A stretch of DNA of 64,000 bases from Tetrapyrgos nigripes (GCA_013368315.1 JAACJM010000031.1:558001-622000), one strand, 5' to 3'; positions 21,322-32,901 are shown, counted from the first letter of the stretch. Translations and numbers: made by a program. The notes: generated by a model not told the origin, from the sequence alone.

Positions 21322-22047
21322 TCATCTAATAAAGCCAGCCAGCAATGTCCCCCTTGAAAGCTCAGCTTCCAACTCAATCTGTTCATCTGTCCATCCTTTC
21401 CTGTTTTCAGCTACAAAGTCATACAATTGGTTCCAATCTCTGCATATATGCGTGTTGTTCGCCAGCGCAGTGACACGTCCATCTGCCCGTTTCGCTCCGA
21501 CTCCACCTTCCTCAAGTGTTGTGTCCGCGAAGCACATAAAAGCTTGGAGAAGATAGTTGACACAGTACCCTGTTCTCGCAGGTTGGTCGTTGCCGTAAAG
21601 CCGAAGATGGTTGAGGCATTGGAGTTGGTGAAACATGGAAATGTGGTACAGAGTCTGCAACTCTCCATTGACGCGTGCTGACTCTCCGAGGTAGATGCTT
21701 CCCTGGCCTTCTGGGTGAAGTGCGTTCCATTCAGCTACGGACTGACTGCCCTCGAGAAAGTAATGCTCCGGATCGTCAAACATAGCGAGGTTGACAGTGC
21801 GAAGCTTGATGGATGCTTCACGAGGGTGGTCGTGTCCAACGTAGGCTGTAAAATACACGTTGACTCCATCTTCAGCGTAGTTCAAGAAGGCAACGGACTG
21901 GTACCCACTATACGACCTCGTCGATGGTACCAAGAGCGATATTTGCTTGAAAATTGTCACTAGATTGAGCAATAGGGAGAGTCCAAGGATAATACAAAGG
22001 GCGACGGACGCAGCTGGGAGCTTTGGCAGGTACTTGGGGTTATGCGT
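21322..22047 (-). pseudogene. UstYa/DUF3328-like copy, degenerate (paralog of gene at 7551)
   Basis: Exons 21909-22047 and 21322-21845, intron 63 bp. It aligns end to end with the protein at 7551-8296 (LPKL, membrane segment, SVAEWNALHPEGQG, WTDEQIELEAELSRGTL). The codon where that gene has ATG is ACG, and an in-frame stop lies a little upstream. The first motif is HQLQC and the second has decayed from RTEHC to RTGYC, so both metal-type motifs are compromised. The intron is 3n long, so the frame reads through. Probably non-functional, though the frame is otherwise open. Confidence 0.75.
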
Positions 22048-22381
22048 GGTTGCGAATGCAAAGTCTGGGGCATCCAAGGAACCAGGTTTTTAGTTAGGTT
22101 GAGCAGACTTCCATTTTCTGTGTCTCTCTTTCTGATTCGACGCATATCATCTGCAGACCACCGACACCAGATATCAATCTAGCGTTTAGCTATACTCTTT
22201 CTCTTAAACTTCGGATTCCGAGTTTCCCAGTGTCCTTCACCGCTACCCACTCATTTCCGCATATCCGTGCACTCGTTTGCCTTTCCGAGCGTAGAACCGT
22301 TCAAAGGCACCTCGCACTCGCACTCATCCTAGAACCATCTTCAAATCATCTCTTTCCTACTGCTCAACCCCAAGCTCCAGC
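22048..22381. promoter_or_regulatory. Divergent promoter region of the duplicated pair
   Basis: Counterpart of 7124-7550 in the inverted duplicate. No element identified. Confidence 0.35.
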
Positions 22382-23375
22382 ATGTACAGGTCGCACAAGG
22401 ATGAATCCTCAGAATACGTCCCTCTTGCAATGCACCAAGATGGTGATTCCGGTGAAGACGTCGACTACTGCCTTCATCGCCTTATTCCAGTCTCAGAACC
22501 ACCTGCGATAACTCGTCCTTCACCATACGTCTTCTGGACTTCCGTCCTCATCGCGCTCTTATCCCTCGTCAACCTCATTCTCATTTCCAAGACTATCTTG
22601 CACTATCAGGTATCAGACGCCGCACTCGATGCGCTGCCGTACCCGGATTTGCATGTAGGCTTCAATCGTATCGAGAAGCTTCTGCATAACACCTTGCCTC
22701 GGGCTTACATTCATGTTTGGCCGACGCATATTGCGAGGATTAATCAAGGCTTGAAGAACGCGGTATATGGGAGTTTTTACGAAGTTTTTATTTCTGTAAA
22801 GGTGAGTTTCTGGCCGCTCTCATATTATCTTTTCGCTCATAGTTTTCGATGTGGTACTAATACTACTAGGACTCGACAATCATGAAATTCCTCGTCCCAG
22901 ATGGCTCCGCCGACCAACTCTGCACCATCAGCTAGAAAGGCCCCATCGAAACTCGCAAACAAGACCTCGTCACCAAAGGCGATATCTCTGAAATCGAAGT
23001 TTGGTCTATCATCTCACCTGCTGTTGCTGCTTCTGCCAGTGTATCCTGCGAGTCGGTTGGTCAAAGTGATTTGGATAATTTGGACTTTGATACGATGTCT
23101 TGGAATAACCGACCTGTTCGTGGAGAGCTTCTCGGGACATTGGATTTGCAGAGTGGTCAGGGGCTGTTGAATGCGACGACGGAGAAGTTTGCGTGTCCTA
23201 GAAGAAATAAACATTTAGTGGTGGAGTTGAGGTGTATCAGGGTAGATTGTCAGGTCAGCTTCAGTCGGATTATGGATGTGCATCCGAGTATGGGTGAGTG
23301 TTTTGTTGTAGACAGTGGTTGGATAAAGAGTTGATTGTTTCAACAGGCTTTGAGCTCCTCAGGCAGGTGCCTTGA
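22382..23375 (+). pseudogene. Unknown single-pass membrane protein, copy 2, with in-frame stop
   Basis: Exons 22382-22801, 22870-23293 and 23347-23375, same structure as the intact copy at 6193-7123 (SSEYVPLA, YPDLHVGFNRIEKLLHNTLP, GDISEIE, RPVRGELLGTLDL, FELLRQVP). A TAG at 22933-22935 replaces the Trp codon of the paralog (GWKGP there), breaking the protein near residue 162. The rest of the frame is open, so the lesion is probably recent. A Ser/Ala/Val-rich stretch after the WSII motif is longer than in copy 1. Confidence 0.8.
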
Positions 23376-23694
23376 TCTGAGGACAAGATTTTAATCTGCG
23401 TTGGTGAAGTTGTTGCCACATGTAGTGACGTCTTCTGGAGAAATCTTCCTCAGAGGGTCTGCCTGTACTGTACGTCTTCACGAGCTCGCACTGTCACTCT
23501 GATAGTCTGTCAACTTTGTGATTGAAGATTATTATTACACGATACAGCTTAGACTCGCAAGCCAGTTGGTTGGTCAGCAAGTCGAAACAGAACGGATGGA
23601 ACCGAGCCTAGATACAGCTAACAGGCACACTATGCTTAGTCTACATTTTCATGTCCCTGATTATCCGCACTGTCAAGGAAGTGTAATAACTCAG
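23376..23694. other. Intergenic
   Basis: Right end of the duplicated block; no feature recognised. Confidence 0.35.
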
Positions 23695-24138
23695 CTACGC
23701 AAAATGCAACTCAAGACGCATCCCATTTTCCTGAACTTGAAGCAACTCCAATTGTTCCATCACCCGCTCACTCAGGCGCTTCTTTGGAACTAACAACGAC
23801 ACCCAATCCAAGCTACCTCTTGCGCCCAGCCCCTTCGACGCCGTAGGCGAAAATGCATTCACATTTTGCTGACCCTGACCCCTCGAATTGAGCATCTTCA
23901 ACAAGGCCTTTCCATAGAGCATATTTCCACCATACAACACAAGCTTCATGCGAACAAGACCCGTCACCAATGTCTCCTGAACTTGGTCTTTATCGTCCAG
24001 ACTAGGATAGGCCATGCGATTGAAAAACTGTTTCGTAAAAATCCTGTTCCGCAAGATTCCCAATCTTCGAGAGTGAGCTTCCTCCAGAGTGAGGTTTTTA
24101 ACAGACGGAAGCGACTCCAAAGCACGATTACTCGACAT
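23695..24138 (-). CDS. Hypothetical protein
   Basis: An open frame of 147 residues from ATG at 24138 (MSSNRALESLPSVKNLTLEE). It is basic, without signal peptide or membrane segment, and mostly helical-looking (LTLEEAHSRRLGILRNRIFT; ERVMEQLELLQVQENG). I do not recognise it. It is longer than most chance ORFs here, but no intron or paralog supports it; it may be a fragment of a larger gene. Confidence 0.4.
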   Translation of the reverse strand: MSSNRALESLPSVKNLTLEEAHSRRLGILRNRIFTKQFFNRMAYPSLDDKDQVQETLVTGLVRMKLVLYGGNMLYGKALLKMLNSRGQGQQNVNAFSPTASKGLGARGSLDWVSLLVPKKRLSERVMEQLELLQVQENGMRLELHFA

Positions 24139-25420
24139 GTCCACTTTGTATTTGCAGCTCAATCTATGTATTTGATCACTAGAAAGGATTATGAAAGCTC
24201 CTGAAAAACATGGGAGTGCAACCAATGGTAATGATGCCGTCTAGAGGAAGAAAAACATCAGTAAGACGGTCCTCGGATAATGAGCTGGTAAGTTATCCGA
24301 AGTTGCCAGTAAACCGAGTAACCAAGGTAATATTACAAACATTTCTTGGGGTTCCTTCGTCCCCAGATAATTATCCAGATGTTACCAGTTACTACTCAGT
24401 ACTATTCTAAGAGACAACATGATAATACGAAATATTATAGCAAATACTAAGTCAAGTTAAAGTAAGAATAGTCATCCTTGAAGTTGGCGACTTGATTGAC
24501 CTTTCATCGAGGTGTTGCAGAAAGAGTGGTTCGAATCTAACTCTTCTTGGAGTATTTGGGAGTGATACAAAGCACGGACACTCGTAGAGCGTTTCAAAAC
24601 ACCCCTCAATTCGAAAATCTTCTACAAAGCCTTCTGCTGAGATTGCCTTTGACGGAGGATTACTCGGGCCCTGAGTAAGATAACGAGATGTTGTGGACGT
24701 ACTACCTGCCTTGCAGGTAGAACGCCCTTACCTCTAGGTTTTCGCTCAAGATACATATCTCTCAAGACAAGCCTGCGATGATCCATTTCTATTCTCAATA
24801 TCGACTCTCTACGATCTTCGGTCGTAGTCTTCCGTGGCCCTCCTATTTCTGATCAAGACCTGGAAGTTGGGAACAGAGCAGAGTCTGAGGATGGGACGAG
24901 ATGTATTCTTGATGATACTGTTTTTCTTTTCTTTTCTTTCTCATGTTGCGCGTTGATGTATCCAAGGAACTGAGAGGAAGTGGAAGGTCCAAGACGACAC
25001 TCGGGCCACCGAAGCCTCTCCGGTTGAGTGTGCGGGAGGAACACTGAGTCGTTGATTGAGGTGGATTAGTTTGGTGCAACCCCGGTTCTGAGGACTCGAA
25101 ACGACTTCAACCTTTCTGTAGTTAGAAGCAAAACGATCACGTGTATGTATATTAGACGCGCATTACGAAGTGTGGTAATTTTATCTCCTTCTTTCTCTCT
25201 CTCTTCCATCTAAGGTCCAATGAGGCTTTATCCTTAAGACGCCAACGTGCATCTTTCTCCATTGTACTCGACGTTAGTGTAAAGACCGAAGTGTCTTCAC
25301 AAAGGCGAGTATTTATTATTTTCTTTCGTGACTAATCTACTCTACCGTCTCTGAGGAGCGGTTAGGTACATTACTCTACGCTTATACGACTGTCCGTGTT
25401 TCCGACTGTTTCCCTTGGCT
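24139..25420. other. Intergenic
   Basis: 1.3 kb without a supported gene; contains pyrimidine-rich stretches near 24927-24942 and 25189-25210. It holds the 3' flank of the HET gene. Confidence 0.35.
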
Positions 25421-27324
25421 CTACTTGTAGCCAGGACTCTCCTTCCTCAATGTCAGTAACCATAATCTGTTAAGCTTCACAGAAGGCTCACCTGGGACGA
25501 GGTCAAATCTTGGCTGACTGCCCATGACCAACTTCATAACCCTGTTCTCCCAATCCATAAGCAATCCATTAAAGTACACCTTTCCCATCAGAAAATCAAC
25601 CCTCTTCACTCCCTTCAACCTTTCTGCTTGCTGTTTTTCTGCAGCTTTGCACCTCTTCTGATAAGCCTTGGATATGGCGTCTCGTTCGTTCTCTGCTACA
25701 AAGCCCCAGTCGAAATGGAGTATAGGAGTTTGAAGCGCCTGATGTATGTTGTCAAATATATCGAGAAAGGTCACTGGTCGTTTGGTCACCCTTTGGTCTG
25801 TCGTTGGGTCCTTAACCCAGGCGTAGTTGGCTTTTCCCGAAAGGTTAATCGGCCATTGAGGTATCAAATCACAAACGATGCGTAAGGAATTGATAGCTGG
25901 GCGTGTGGCCGGCCCAAGCCCAAAGCGGGAGGGTAAATAATCCATCAGGAATGAATCCAGTTCATTATTGGAAAAGTCAAGATGGAATTGCCCTTTCCAG
26001 GTTTCGGCATTAAGTAGCATGTGTAGCTCGAATCTGGGAAGCGTGAGATCAGACAAGGTGTCTACTTGGGGGAGGGCATCACCAAGGCCTGACATAATAG
26101 GCGGAGTCTGATGACTGCTGAGAGAACGCGAAGACGCATGAGTAGAAGGAGAGCGCTGGATAAGTTGATAGATGCCAGCACCGACGGTAACTAATGGGTT
26201 GACATGATTTGGATCCGAACCAAGGCTGCGTGGCTGAAGTCTTGGGGCAGGTGCCGGACGGCGGATGTAAGGCGTAAAGGTAGAGGTGACAGCGTACTTC
26301 AGGTCTGGGTTCATCAGAGGTGAGGAAGGTTTAGCAAGGGAGACAAACGGTGTCGCTGCGTAATGGTGATGTGCACCGGCATCATTAAACGTGAGGGCTT
26401 TGTAACCCGAGTCGACTCGAGCACGCGTGCTTTGATGAAGGAGTCTGAGGTAGATATCGTCACCCTGCATTGCTTGGAAACGCTCCGGATACGAGTGCGA
26501 GAGCGTGCTGTGCAGCCGTTGGAATGCTGTCCTAACATCCTCGGTGTAATCTGGGGTCAGGGAGACACCCAGAATGCCTAGAAGGCAATAGGCTAGGTCT
26601 GGAGGTTCGGTGGTCTGCCTGCCCGCACACCAAGCCATTCGTTCAAACAAATCGACATCTGATATCGCCCTACTCCTATCCAACACGGCTGCAGGTATTC
26701 CAGTGATCCTAGACACCTCGAACTTCAACAGGTGCCTATTCCCGATCACCTCCCAGCGTGCATTGAGGAATACGACTTCTCGAGGTGCAACCAATTCCTG
26801 CAGAGTCCATCCTCTCTGGAACCAACCACTCATCCAAAGTGCCGTAGTCTTCCCGATCGCGTAAGGTCCGTTGTTTGGATGGAAGACGTCCGCTAAGTGA
26901 GCATAGCAGACGCGAGCGTTCTGATAGTAGGAGTACATGGAGTTGATGTTTCGCGCAACTTCATCACGGTTGCCCTGGTTGATGCAGACGGTGTCTATCC
27001 AGATGAAATTGAGCCCGTCCAAACGTGCTCGTGTGCAAGCGCTTTGTATCTTCCGGTATCCTACTTTCATCTTCGTCTTGGGTCGAGGATCCAGATAATC
27101 CTGATAGCTGATTTCGTGGCCATGACACCATTTGTGCGACAAGATAGCATAGGGCGGAATCACATCGTTTTCCGAAAAGTCCACTAATTTTAACGTATGT
27201 GTATTTATGAGTCGTTTCGGAAGGGCCTGGGGAGGCTAGTAATCAATTTACACTTTCAAGAAAACCAAAAAGGATGTCGCACCTTCGTAGCGATTCCCTG
27301 ATCACTAGCTCTTGCAACCGACAT
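25421..27324 (-). CDS. HET-domain protein (heterokaryon-incompatibility type)
   Basis: The main exon runs from 27235 to 25421. Its N-terminus has the HET signature: RLINTHTLKLVDF, PPYAILSHKW, then the block with KIQSACTRARLDGLNFIWID, TVCINQG and WMSGWFQRGWTLQELVAP, then GI-type sequence (AYCLLGILGVSLTP). No ATG starts that exon; a short first exon (27283-27324, MSVARASDQGIATK) joined by a 47-bp intron (27236-27282) gives an in-frame start. About 619 residues in all. The C-terminal half has no recognised domain. HET proteins mediate non-self recognition and cell death in filamentous fungi. A final intron near 25450-25495 is possible and would change the last residues. Confidence 0.8.
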
Positions 27325-27613
27325 GGCGTAGATGGACCCAAAGCAGATACACGGTGTGGTCCGGAATGAAGTGGTATGCTTGAATATTCCATCGCCCAGC
27401 GTCTGTGACAAGCTGTTGAGAAGCTGTCAGGCCTATCAGGTCCGAAACATATTGCCTGTCTGAGTTAGCCTAATTATCTTGTCACTGCGTTTGATGAAAT
27501 TTCGTGCGAGATTGAGTAAGAGGATCACGGGGAGCCCTGAAACAGCGACTCTCCTGCGTGTCACCACGGGGCGCAAAGTCCACGGCAGTAAGAAATGTAC
27601 TGCTAGCCCGGTG

Positions 27614-27652
27614 ACCAAGCGTCCTGTTGGTGGTCTTTACAGGACTGCGGAC
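27614..27652 (+). repeat. 39-bp hairpin element, copy 1 (right stem decayed)
   Basis: Begins ACCAAGCGTCCTGT, loop TGGTGGTCTTT, then ACAGGAC; the end of the right stem is mutated. It is the reverse complement of copy 2 at 28068-28106. Confidence 0.65.
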
Positions 27653-28067
27653 GTGCCATGGGCATACCTTAATAGCTTGGATCTGCCAACTCGCGCCCTG
27701 GCTCTCAGATTTTGTCTCCTTGCATGGACCGTGACTGGGCATCGTCAAATGCCTTACGCTGAAAACGGGACGGTGTAGAAGGTGAGGCAGGATGGGAATT
27801 TTCCTTTCCGAATGTTTCTGCACTCAAATCCACCTTAAACTCTCCGAAAAAGTTCTGAGTGCACATGGACACGCGTCGTGAACGGTGGAGAGAAGCTCTG
27901 CTCGTGATCGTTACGAAGCCCAAGCGAGCGCCAAGATTCTTACTCAGACGATGCTGTGAAGGAATTTCGTCATTCGTCCATATATGGTAGCTATTTCAGT
28001 TTTTAAGTACAGATTTGGACGGTAAATTACGAGAATCCGAGTCTCAGCCAAATTTAAACTCAGATTT

Positions 28068-28106
28068 ACCAAGCGTCCTGTAAGGACCACCAACAGGACG
28101 CTTGGT
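28068..28106 (-). repeat. 39-bp hairpin element, copy 2 (perfect 14-bp stem)
   Basis: ACCAAGCGTCCTGT and its exact reverse complement flank an 11-nt loop. It lies inverted relative to copy 1, about 0.45 kb away. The pair could bound a small foldback element, but no TSD was found. Confidence 0.7.
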
Positions 28107-28212
28107 TCCAGGCTAATGGGGTGCCTCCAGCGGCGTTCTTCGCGCACACAATTTTCAAAATTCTAACTCAACAGGATCTCAGTCTCGTAATGTTAATGCA
28201 AAGCACTACAGC

Positions 28213-28686
28213 TGTCAAGAACGTTGTCACTTAGCAAAACCACCCAAGTCACACAATGAACAGATAGATTCGACAAGTTACAATGAGATGAGATAGAGAA
28301 AGGATAATGGAGACGAAAGGGATCGAGTAGCTGACTATGCTCGACACTGCACTGTACTAGGAGCGGAGTGGAGACGAAGTGAACAGACTAAGGAATCTAA
28401 CTACGAGATCTAAGATATATATAAGAGAGGAATGAATATGTGAGAATGTCCATGGAGCCTAGGGATTGGAGGAGATAAGAATGTGAGTCAAGTAAAGAAG
28501 TATATGTGTGAGAATGTCCATGGAGATAAAGGAAGCGGAGAAGTGAGTCATAGATCGGGATGGACGATGATGAGAAGTAATTAGTGTTTATGGGTTTATG
28601 GAAGGTGATAGAACAGTGAATAGAAGTGAATAGGTAGTAGACGGAAATGAAGAGGGAATCAAAGAGACGGGAGGCGATTCATGACA
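28213..28686 (-). repeat. 3' LTR of element A
   Basis: Reads TGTCATGAATCGCC to CTTGACA on the minus strand; TG..CA ends. A purine-rich tract (AGAGGGAGGGTAG) directly precedes it. Confidence 0.9.
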
Positions 28687-28697
28687 CTACCCTCCCT

Positions 28698-29234
28698 CTA
28701 GGTCGAGCTTTCACCGGAGCTCGGAAGCCAATTGGTCCACTGCTTCGTCCACTGCTTCTTGATCCTTTTGTCCAAACCACGTATAGTCGGCCAAGTTTCC
28801 GGTGAGTCGTTGGGGAAGGTGCCCCATCCTGTTAGGTCTGACTCACGTCCCCCCCATCCTATCCCTTCCCATGTTCCCCATCCATCGTTGTTGTTACCCC
28901 ATCCGATGTTGTCGTCGACATAGTTTAACTGAGTGTTTCCTCCCCATATGCTTGCATCTCCCCATCCCAGGTTGTTTCGTTCGTTGGCTCGGAGGCTAGA
29001 CCGGTAGGTAGCGCATCTCGCTTGGTGTCCTGCTCCCAACTTGCATCGTTTTGACGACTCATGTCCTGGCCAGATGCATTGATTACATCCGCTGTGCCTC
29101 TCTGTGTGCCCTTCATCTAATCTGCAACGCCGGCCTGAACGTTGACCGTATCTGCAGTGTCCGGTGTTGTCCGTCAACAGGTCGATTGTTGTTGTGGTGG
29201 TAGTCGAGACTGTGATAGCGATGGGTGTAGTCAT
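28698..29234 (-). CDS. ORF3 of element A: Cys/His- and Gly-Trp-rich protein
   Basis: 178 residues from the ATG at 29234 to TAG at 28698, between the integrase/chromodomain and the 3' LTR. N-terminal half: two similar Cys/His units, each ending R-C-[RK]-L-x3-[GH]H-x3-[HC] (RRCRLDEGHTERH; KRCKLGAGHQARC), likely zinc-binding. C-terminal half: at least six Trp-Gly motifs (LGWGD, IWGGN, IGWGN, DGWGT, IGWGG, TGWGT) in acidic, Asn-rich sequence. The frame is open here although gag and pol of A are broken. Homologs occupy the same place in elements B and C. No standard Ty3/gypsy gene looks like this. Trp-Gly repeats are known Argonaute-binding hooks, so an RNAi-related role is a hypothesis. Confidence 0.75.
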   Translation of the reverse strand: MTTPIAITVSTTTTTTIDLLTDNTGHCRYGQRSGRRCRLDEGHTERHSGCNQCIWPGHESSKRCKLGAGHQARCATYRSSLRANERNNLGWGDASIWGGNTQLNYVDDNIGWGNNNDGWGTWEGIGWGGRESDLTGWGTFPNDSPETWPTIRGLDKRIKKQWTKQWTNWLPSSGESST

Positions 29235-29392
29235 GATGGAGGTATAGTGAGAGGGTGAAGAGGTGTGTGGTAGGATGTGATTGAGCTTGTTCTGTCGTTT
29301 AGTTTCGGTATATCTGACTTTTAAAGAGTCCTTGTTTGTGGTGGTGGGAGGCGACGAAGTCGCCGTCAATTAGGTGGTGACAGTAGACGCCG

Positions 29393-30763
29393 TTAGTGTC
29401 GGTAAGCTCGGGGATGTTTCTGATGGAATTCTTTGATCATGTCTTTTACCTTGGTCAGGTTTGACGTAGGTACCCAAGTATTCTCCGAGTCGGGGTAGTC
29501 CAACCATTTGATGAGGTACTGAGTACCTTTTCTGTTTCTGGTTGGTTTTGAGTCTAATATCATTTCAACATCATATTCTTCGTCTGCGTCTAGCAGCTCC
29601 GCGGGAGGTTCGGGGTAGTTTGGTCCGTGAGCGTCCGTTTCGACGTACAGCGTTAATAGGGAAGCGTGGAAGACAGGGTGTATACGCCAGGTTGTCGGTA
29701 ATTTCAATTTGTAGTTGACCTGGCTGATTACTTCAATGATCTCGAATGGGCCATGACGACGATCGGACAACTTAGCTTTCGGTCTTGTTGTCTTTAGATT
29801 TTTTCCGTCGAGTAGCACCTTATCTCCGACCTTGTACCCTGTCCACGACATGGAATGATTTCCATGCTGTGCTTTCATTGTTTCGGCGGCCGATGTCAGG
29901 CTTGCTTTGAGTTTGTCCCTGAGTTGGTTGAGGTTTTCGAGTCTTTCCTCTACCGTCGGTAGGTTAGAGGTTGGATTGAATGATGGAAAGAAGCATGGTT
30001 GGTATCCGTGTAGGAGTTCGAACGGGGATTTTCCTGTCGCTGAATGGATTCTGGTGTTATGACTAAATTCGGCGTAGGGCAGATAGTCCACCCAGTCTTC
30101 TTGTCGGTAGTTGCAGAAGATCCGTAGGAACTGTTCCAATTCTTGATTGTATCGCTCCGACTCTCTGTCGGTCTGTGGGTGGTAAGCGGTACTAAGGGCT
30201 GAAGTTATGCCTAGCTTCTCATGGATCGCGGTCATGACCTTGCTAGCGAACTGCGGTCCTCGGTCGGATATCATTTTGTCCCACAATCCGTACCGCCGCC
30301 AGGTGTTGTCAAGGAGCAGATTAACAGTTCCGTCACTGTCAATTGTTTTTGTGCACGGCGATATGATGACCGTTTTTGTTGACTTGTCGACTGTGACGTG
30401 AATTGCATTGAACCCTTTACATTTGGGGAGATCCGTGATGAAGTCGGTGGTAATAGTTCCAAACGGACGTTCTGGAATTTCGGTGGGAATTAAGGGGATC
30501 CGAGTGGGATGGTTGTTGGTTTTCGTCGCCTGGCATTTGGCGCAGCCAGCTACGTAGTCTCTGACGAAGACTGACATTCCTGGCCACCAAAATTCTCTGC
30601 TGACTAGTTCGTAAGTCTTGTATCGTCCGGGGTGTCCTGTTGCCAGGGAGTCGTGGTGTAGTTTTACGATATCCCGTCGGAGGTCGTTATCTGCTGGTAC
30701 GTAGATTTTGCCTCGGAATAAGATGATTCCATCTTCGTAGTTCCATTCCTGTAGATTCTTCAC
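29393..30763 (-). pseudogene. Element A pol, integrase and chromodomain part
   Basis: 456 codons open: zinc-binding HHDSLATGHPGR and CAKC, integrase core (TTDFITDLP, SDRGPQFAS, YHPQTD, ERYNQELEQFLR) and a C-terminal chromodomain (EYDVEMILDSK, YLIKWLDYPDSENTWVP). It belongs to the pol of element A, which is interrupted upstream by stops. Confidence 0.9.
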
Positions 30764-32383
30764 CAGCGAACGTGGTCCGTTTCGTAGGATGACATCTAAG
30801 GCACTTACTACCTCTAGGTCCCTCTTGGGGCATTCCTTGATTCTCCGTCGTAGTCCTACGTCTCCTATAGCGGTTACTGTTCCTTGTCTAGTCGCTCGGA
30901 TTCAGAAGAATTTGGGGTCGAGGAGGATTCTGTTGGTGTTGTCGTTCTCGGTCCCAATTTTGTGGTCTGGTCGTCTAGACAACGGGTCAGCTTTATTCAG
31001 ACTTCCTGGTTTATGTTGGAGGGAGAACTCAAATCGTGTGAGGAACAACGCCCATCGTGCCTGTCGCTGACTGAGCTTTTGGGCAGTCTGGAAATACTCC
31101 AAGTTCCTGTGGTCGGTGAAGATTTCGATAGAATGGGGGGCCCCCTCCAAATAGTGTCTCCATGCTTCCAGCGCCCGTATGATTGCCAGTAGTTCCTTGT
31201 CGTGGATGTCGTAGTTTCGTTCGGTTTCTGAGAGAGATTTGGAGATGTAGGCGACTGGGTGCCATCAATTGTCTTCTCCGGTTTGCATGAGTATCCCCCC
31301 CGTTGCGTAGTCTGATGCGTCTACTTCCACTCGGTATGGCTTTGTGTGATCTGGCATCAGTAGGACGGGTTTGGATGTGAAGGCTGTTTTGAGGGATTGA
31401 AATGCCTTTTCGGCCTCTGTTCCCCAGTTCCAGTGGTTGTCCTTCCTCGTCAGATCGAAGAGGGGGCGTGCGATTTTCGAAAAGTCTTTGATGAAGCATC
31501 TGTAGAAGTTTCCGAATCCTAAGAAGGCCTGAACTTCTTTTACTGTTTTGGGGGTTGGCCATTCAAGTACTCCTTCTACCTTGGCTGGGTCCATCGACAA
31601 GGTGTCGTGCGAGACAATCAGTCCCAAGAAGTCGACCTTTTCTGCTTCAAATACGCATTTTTCGGGTTTGGCGTATAGGTCGTTGTCTCGTAGTTGTTGT
31701 AGAACTGTTCGAACTAATTCTCGATGTTCTTCTAGGTCATGGGTGAATACTAAAATGTCATCCATATAGATGACGATCTTCCCTTGGTCGATGAGGTCCT
31801 TGAAAATAGTGTTCATCATTGCTTGGAAGGTCGCTGGCGAGTTCATTAGTCCAAAAAACATGACAGTCGGCTCAAATAGTCCTCGGTTGGTTTTGAAGGC
31901 GGCTTTCCATTCGTCCCCCTCTTTGATACGGATGTTATTGTATCCCCACCGTAGGTCGATTTTACTGAACACGTATGCGTTCTTGAGTTTGTCGATTAGT
32001 TCTGGGATGAGGGGTAGTGGGTATGCGTTTTTCACGGTACCCTTATTAAGTGCTCTGTAATCCTGTACTGGGCATAGCTTTCCATCCTTTTTCTTAACAA
32101 AGAAGAAGGGACTTGCCATTGGAGATTTTGATGGTTTAATATATCCCTTTTCGAGATTTTTGTTCAGGAAGGAGTCGAGTTCGGATTGTTCGTTTGGGAA
32201 AGAGGGTATGTTTTACATGCGCGTGGTTGGAAGCCGTCTTGTAGCTCGATTGCATGGTCCCAATCGCTTCGTTGGGGTAAGCGTTCTGAAGTCTTTTTAT
32301 CGAACACCGATAAGTATTCGTGATACTGTTCGGGTATTTGTTCTTGTAACGTGGTCGGCGAGTTTGTGGATTCGTCTTCAGTG
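30764..32383 (-). pseudogene. Element A pol, RT and RNase H part, with stops and a frameshift
   Basis: RT with the YMDDILVF active site and RNase H (DASDYATGG) are readable. Disruptions compared with elements B and C: a missing C near 32196 shifts frame before the [16 protein letters not shown] motif; TGA at 31265-31267 and TGA at 30902-30904 where relatives have Arg (CGA). The 5' part of pol continues beyond element B at 40182. Confidence 0.9.
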
Positions 32384-32899
32384 TGTCATGAATCGCTCCC
32401 CGCCAATTCATTTCCTTTCTATTCTTTTCCTTTTACTACCTATTTCCCACTCTAACCCCATAAACAACAACCATTTCTCATCATCGTCTATAGTTACCAT
32501 TTCCCTAGATCTATGACTCATATTCCTATCTCCTCCGATTCCTATCTCCATGGACGTTCTCACTGTCAATCACTCCGTATGATCTAGTACCTTCATCTAT
32601 CTATATTTGACTCATTATTCTCTCGCCCTTGACATTTCCACATGATACCGTCCATTATTACTTACTTTTTCCCATCTGTTCATATTTTACTTATATACCT
32701 GTGATCTTTGTAACCTATTCCTTAGTTCGTTCACTTCGTCTCCACTCCGTACTTTTACTACGCAGTGTAGAGCCTAGTCAGCCTACTTTCTCTCTATCTC
32801 TCTACCTCTCTATCTCTCTTGATCAATCTATTCTCTTGTAACCGGTTTTCTCGTATTGTGTGACTTGGGTGGCTATCGAGTGTAACGACGACCTTGACA
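32384..32899 (+). repeat. 5' LTR of element B
   Basis: TGTCATGAATCGC to CTTGACA. TATATA at 32692-32697, and 32 nt downstream the sequence AGTTCGTTCA (32724-32733), the predicted RNA 5' end, which is complementary to the site just after the LTR. Confidence 0.93.
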
Positions 32900-32901
32900 C
32901 T

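Larger units (their letters stand above)
27325..28212. other. Intergenic with paired 39-bp hairpins
   Basis: No gene supported. It contains two copies of a hairpin element (27614-27652 and 28068-28106). The right end is the target site of the retrotransposon A insertion (ACAGC). Confidence 0.4.

Noticed and set aside
27614..28106. Classic TIR transposon bounded by the two hairpins
   Set aside because: No target-site duplication found and no coding or subterminal similarity inside; kept only as a repeat pair.
32629..32841. 70-codon ORF inside the element B LTR, identical at 39906-40118
   Set aside because: It repeats only because the two LTRs are identical; pyrimidine-rich LTR sequence read by chance.
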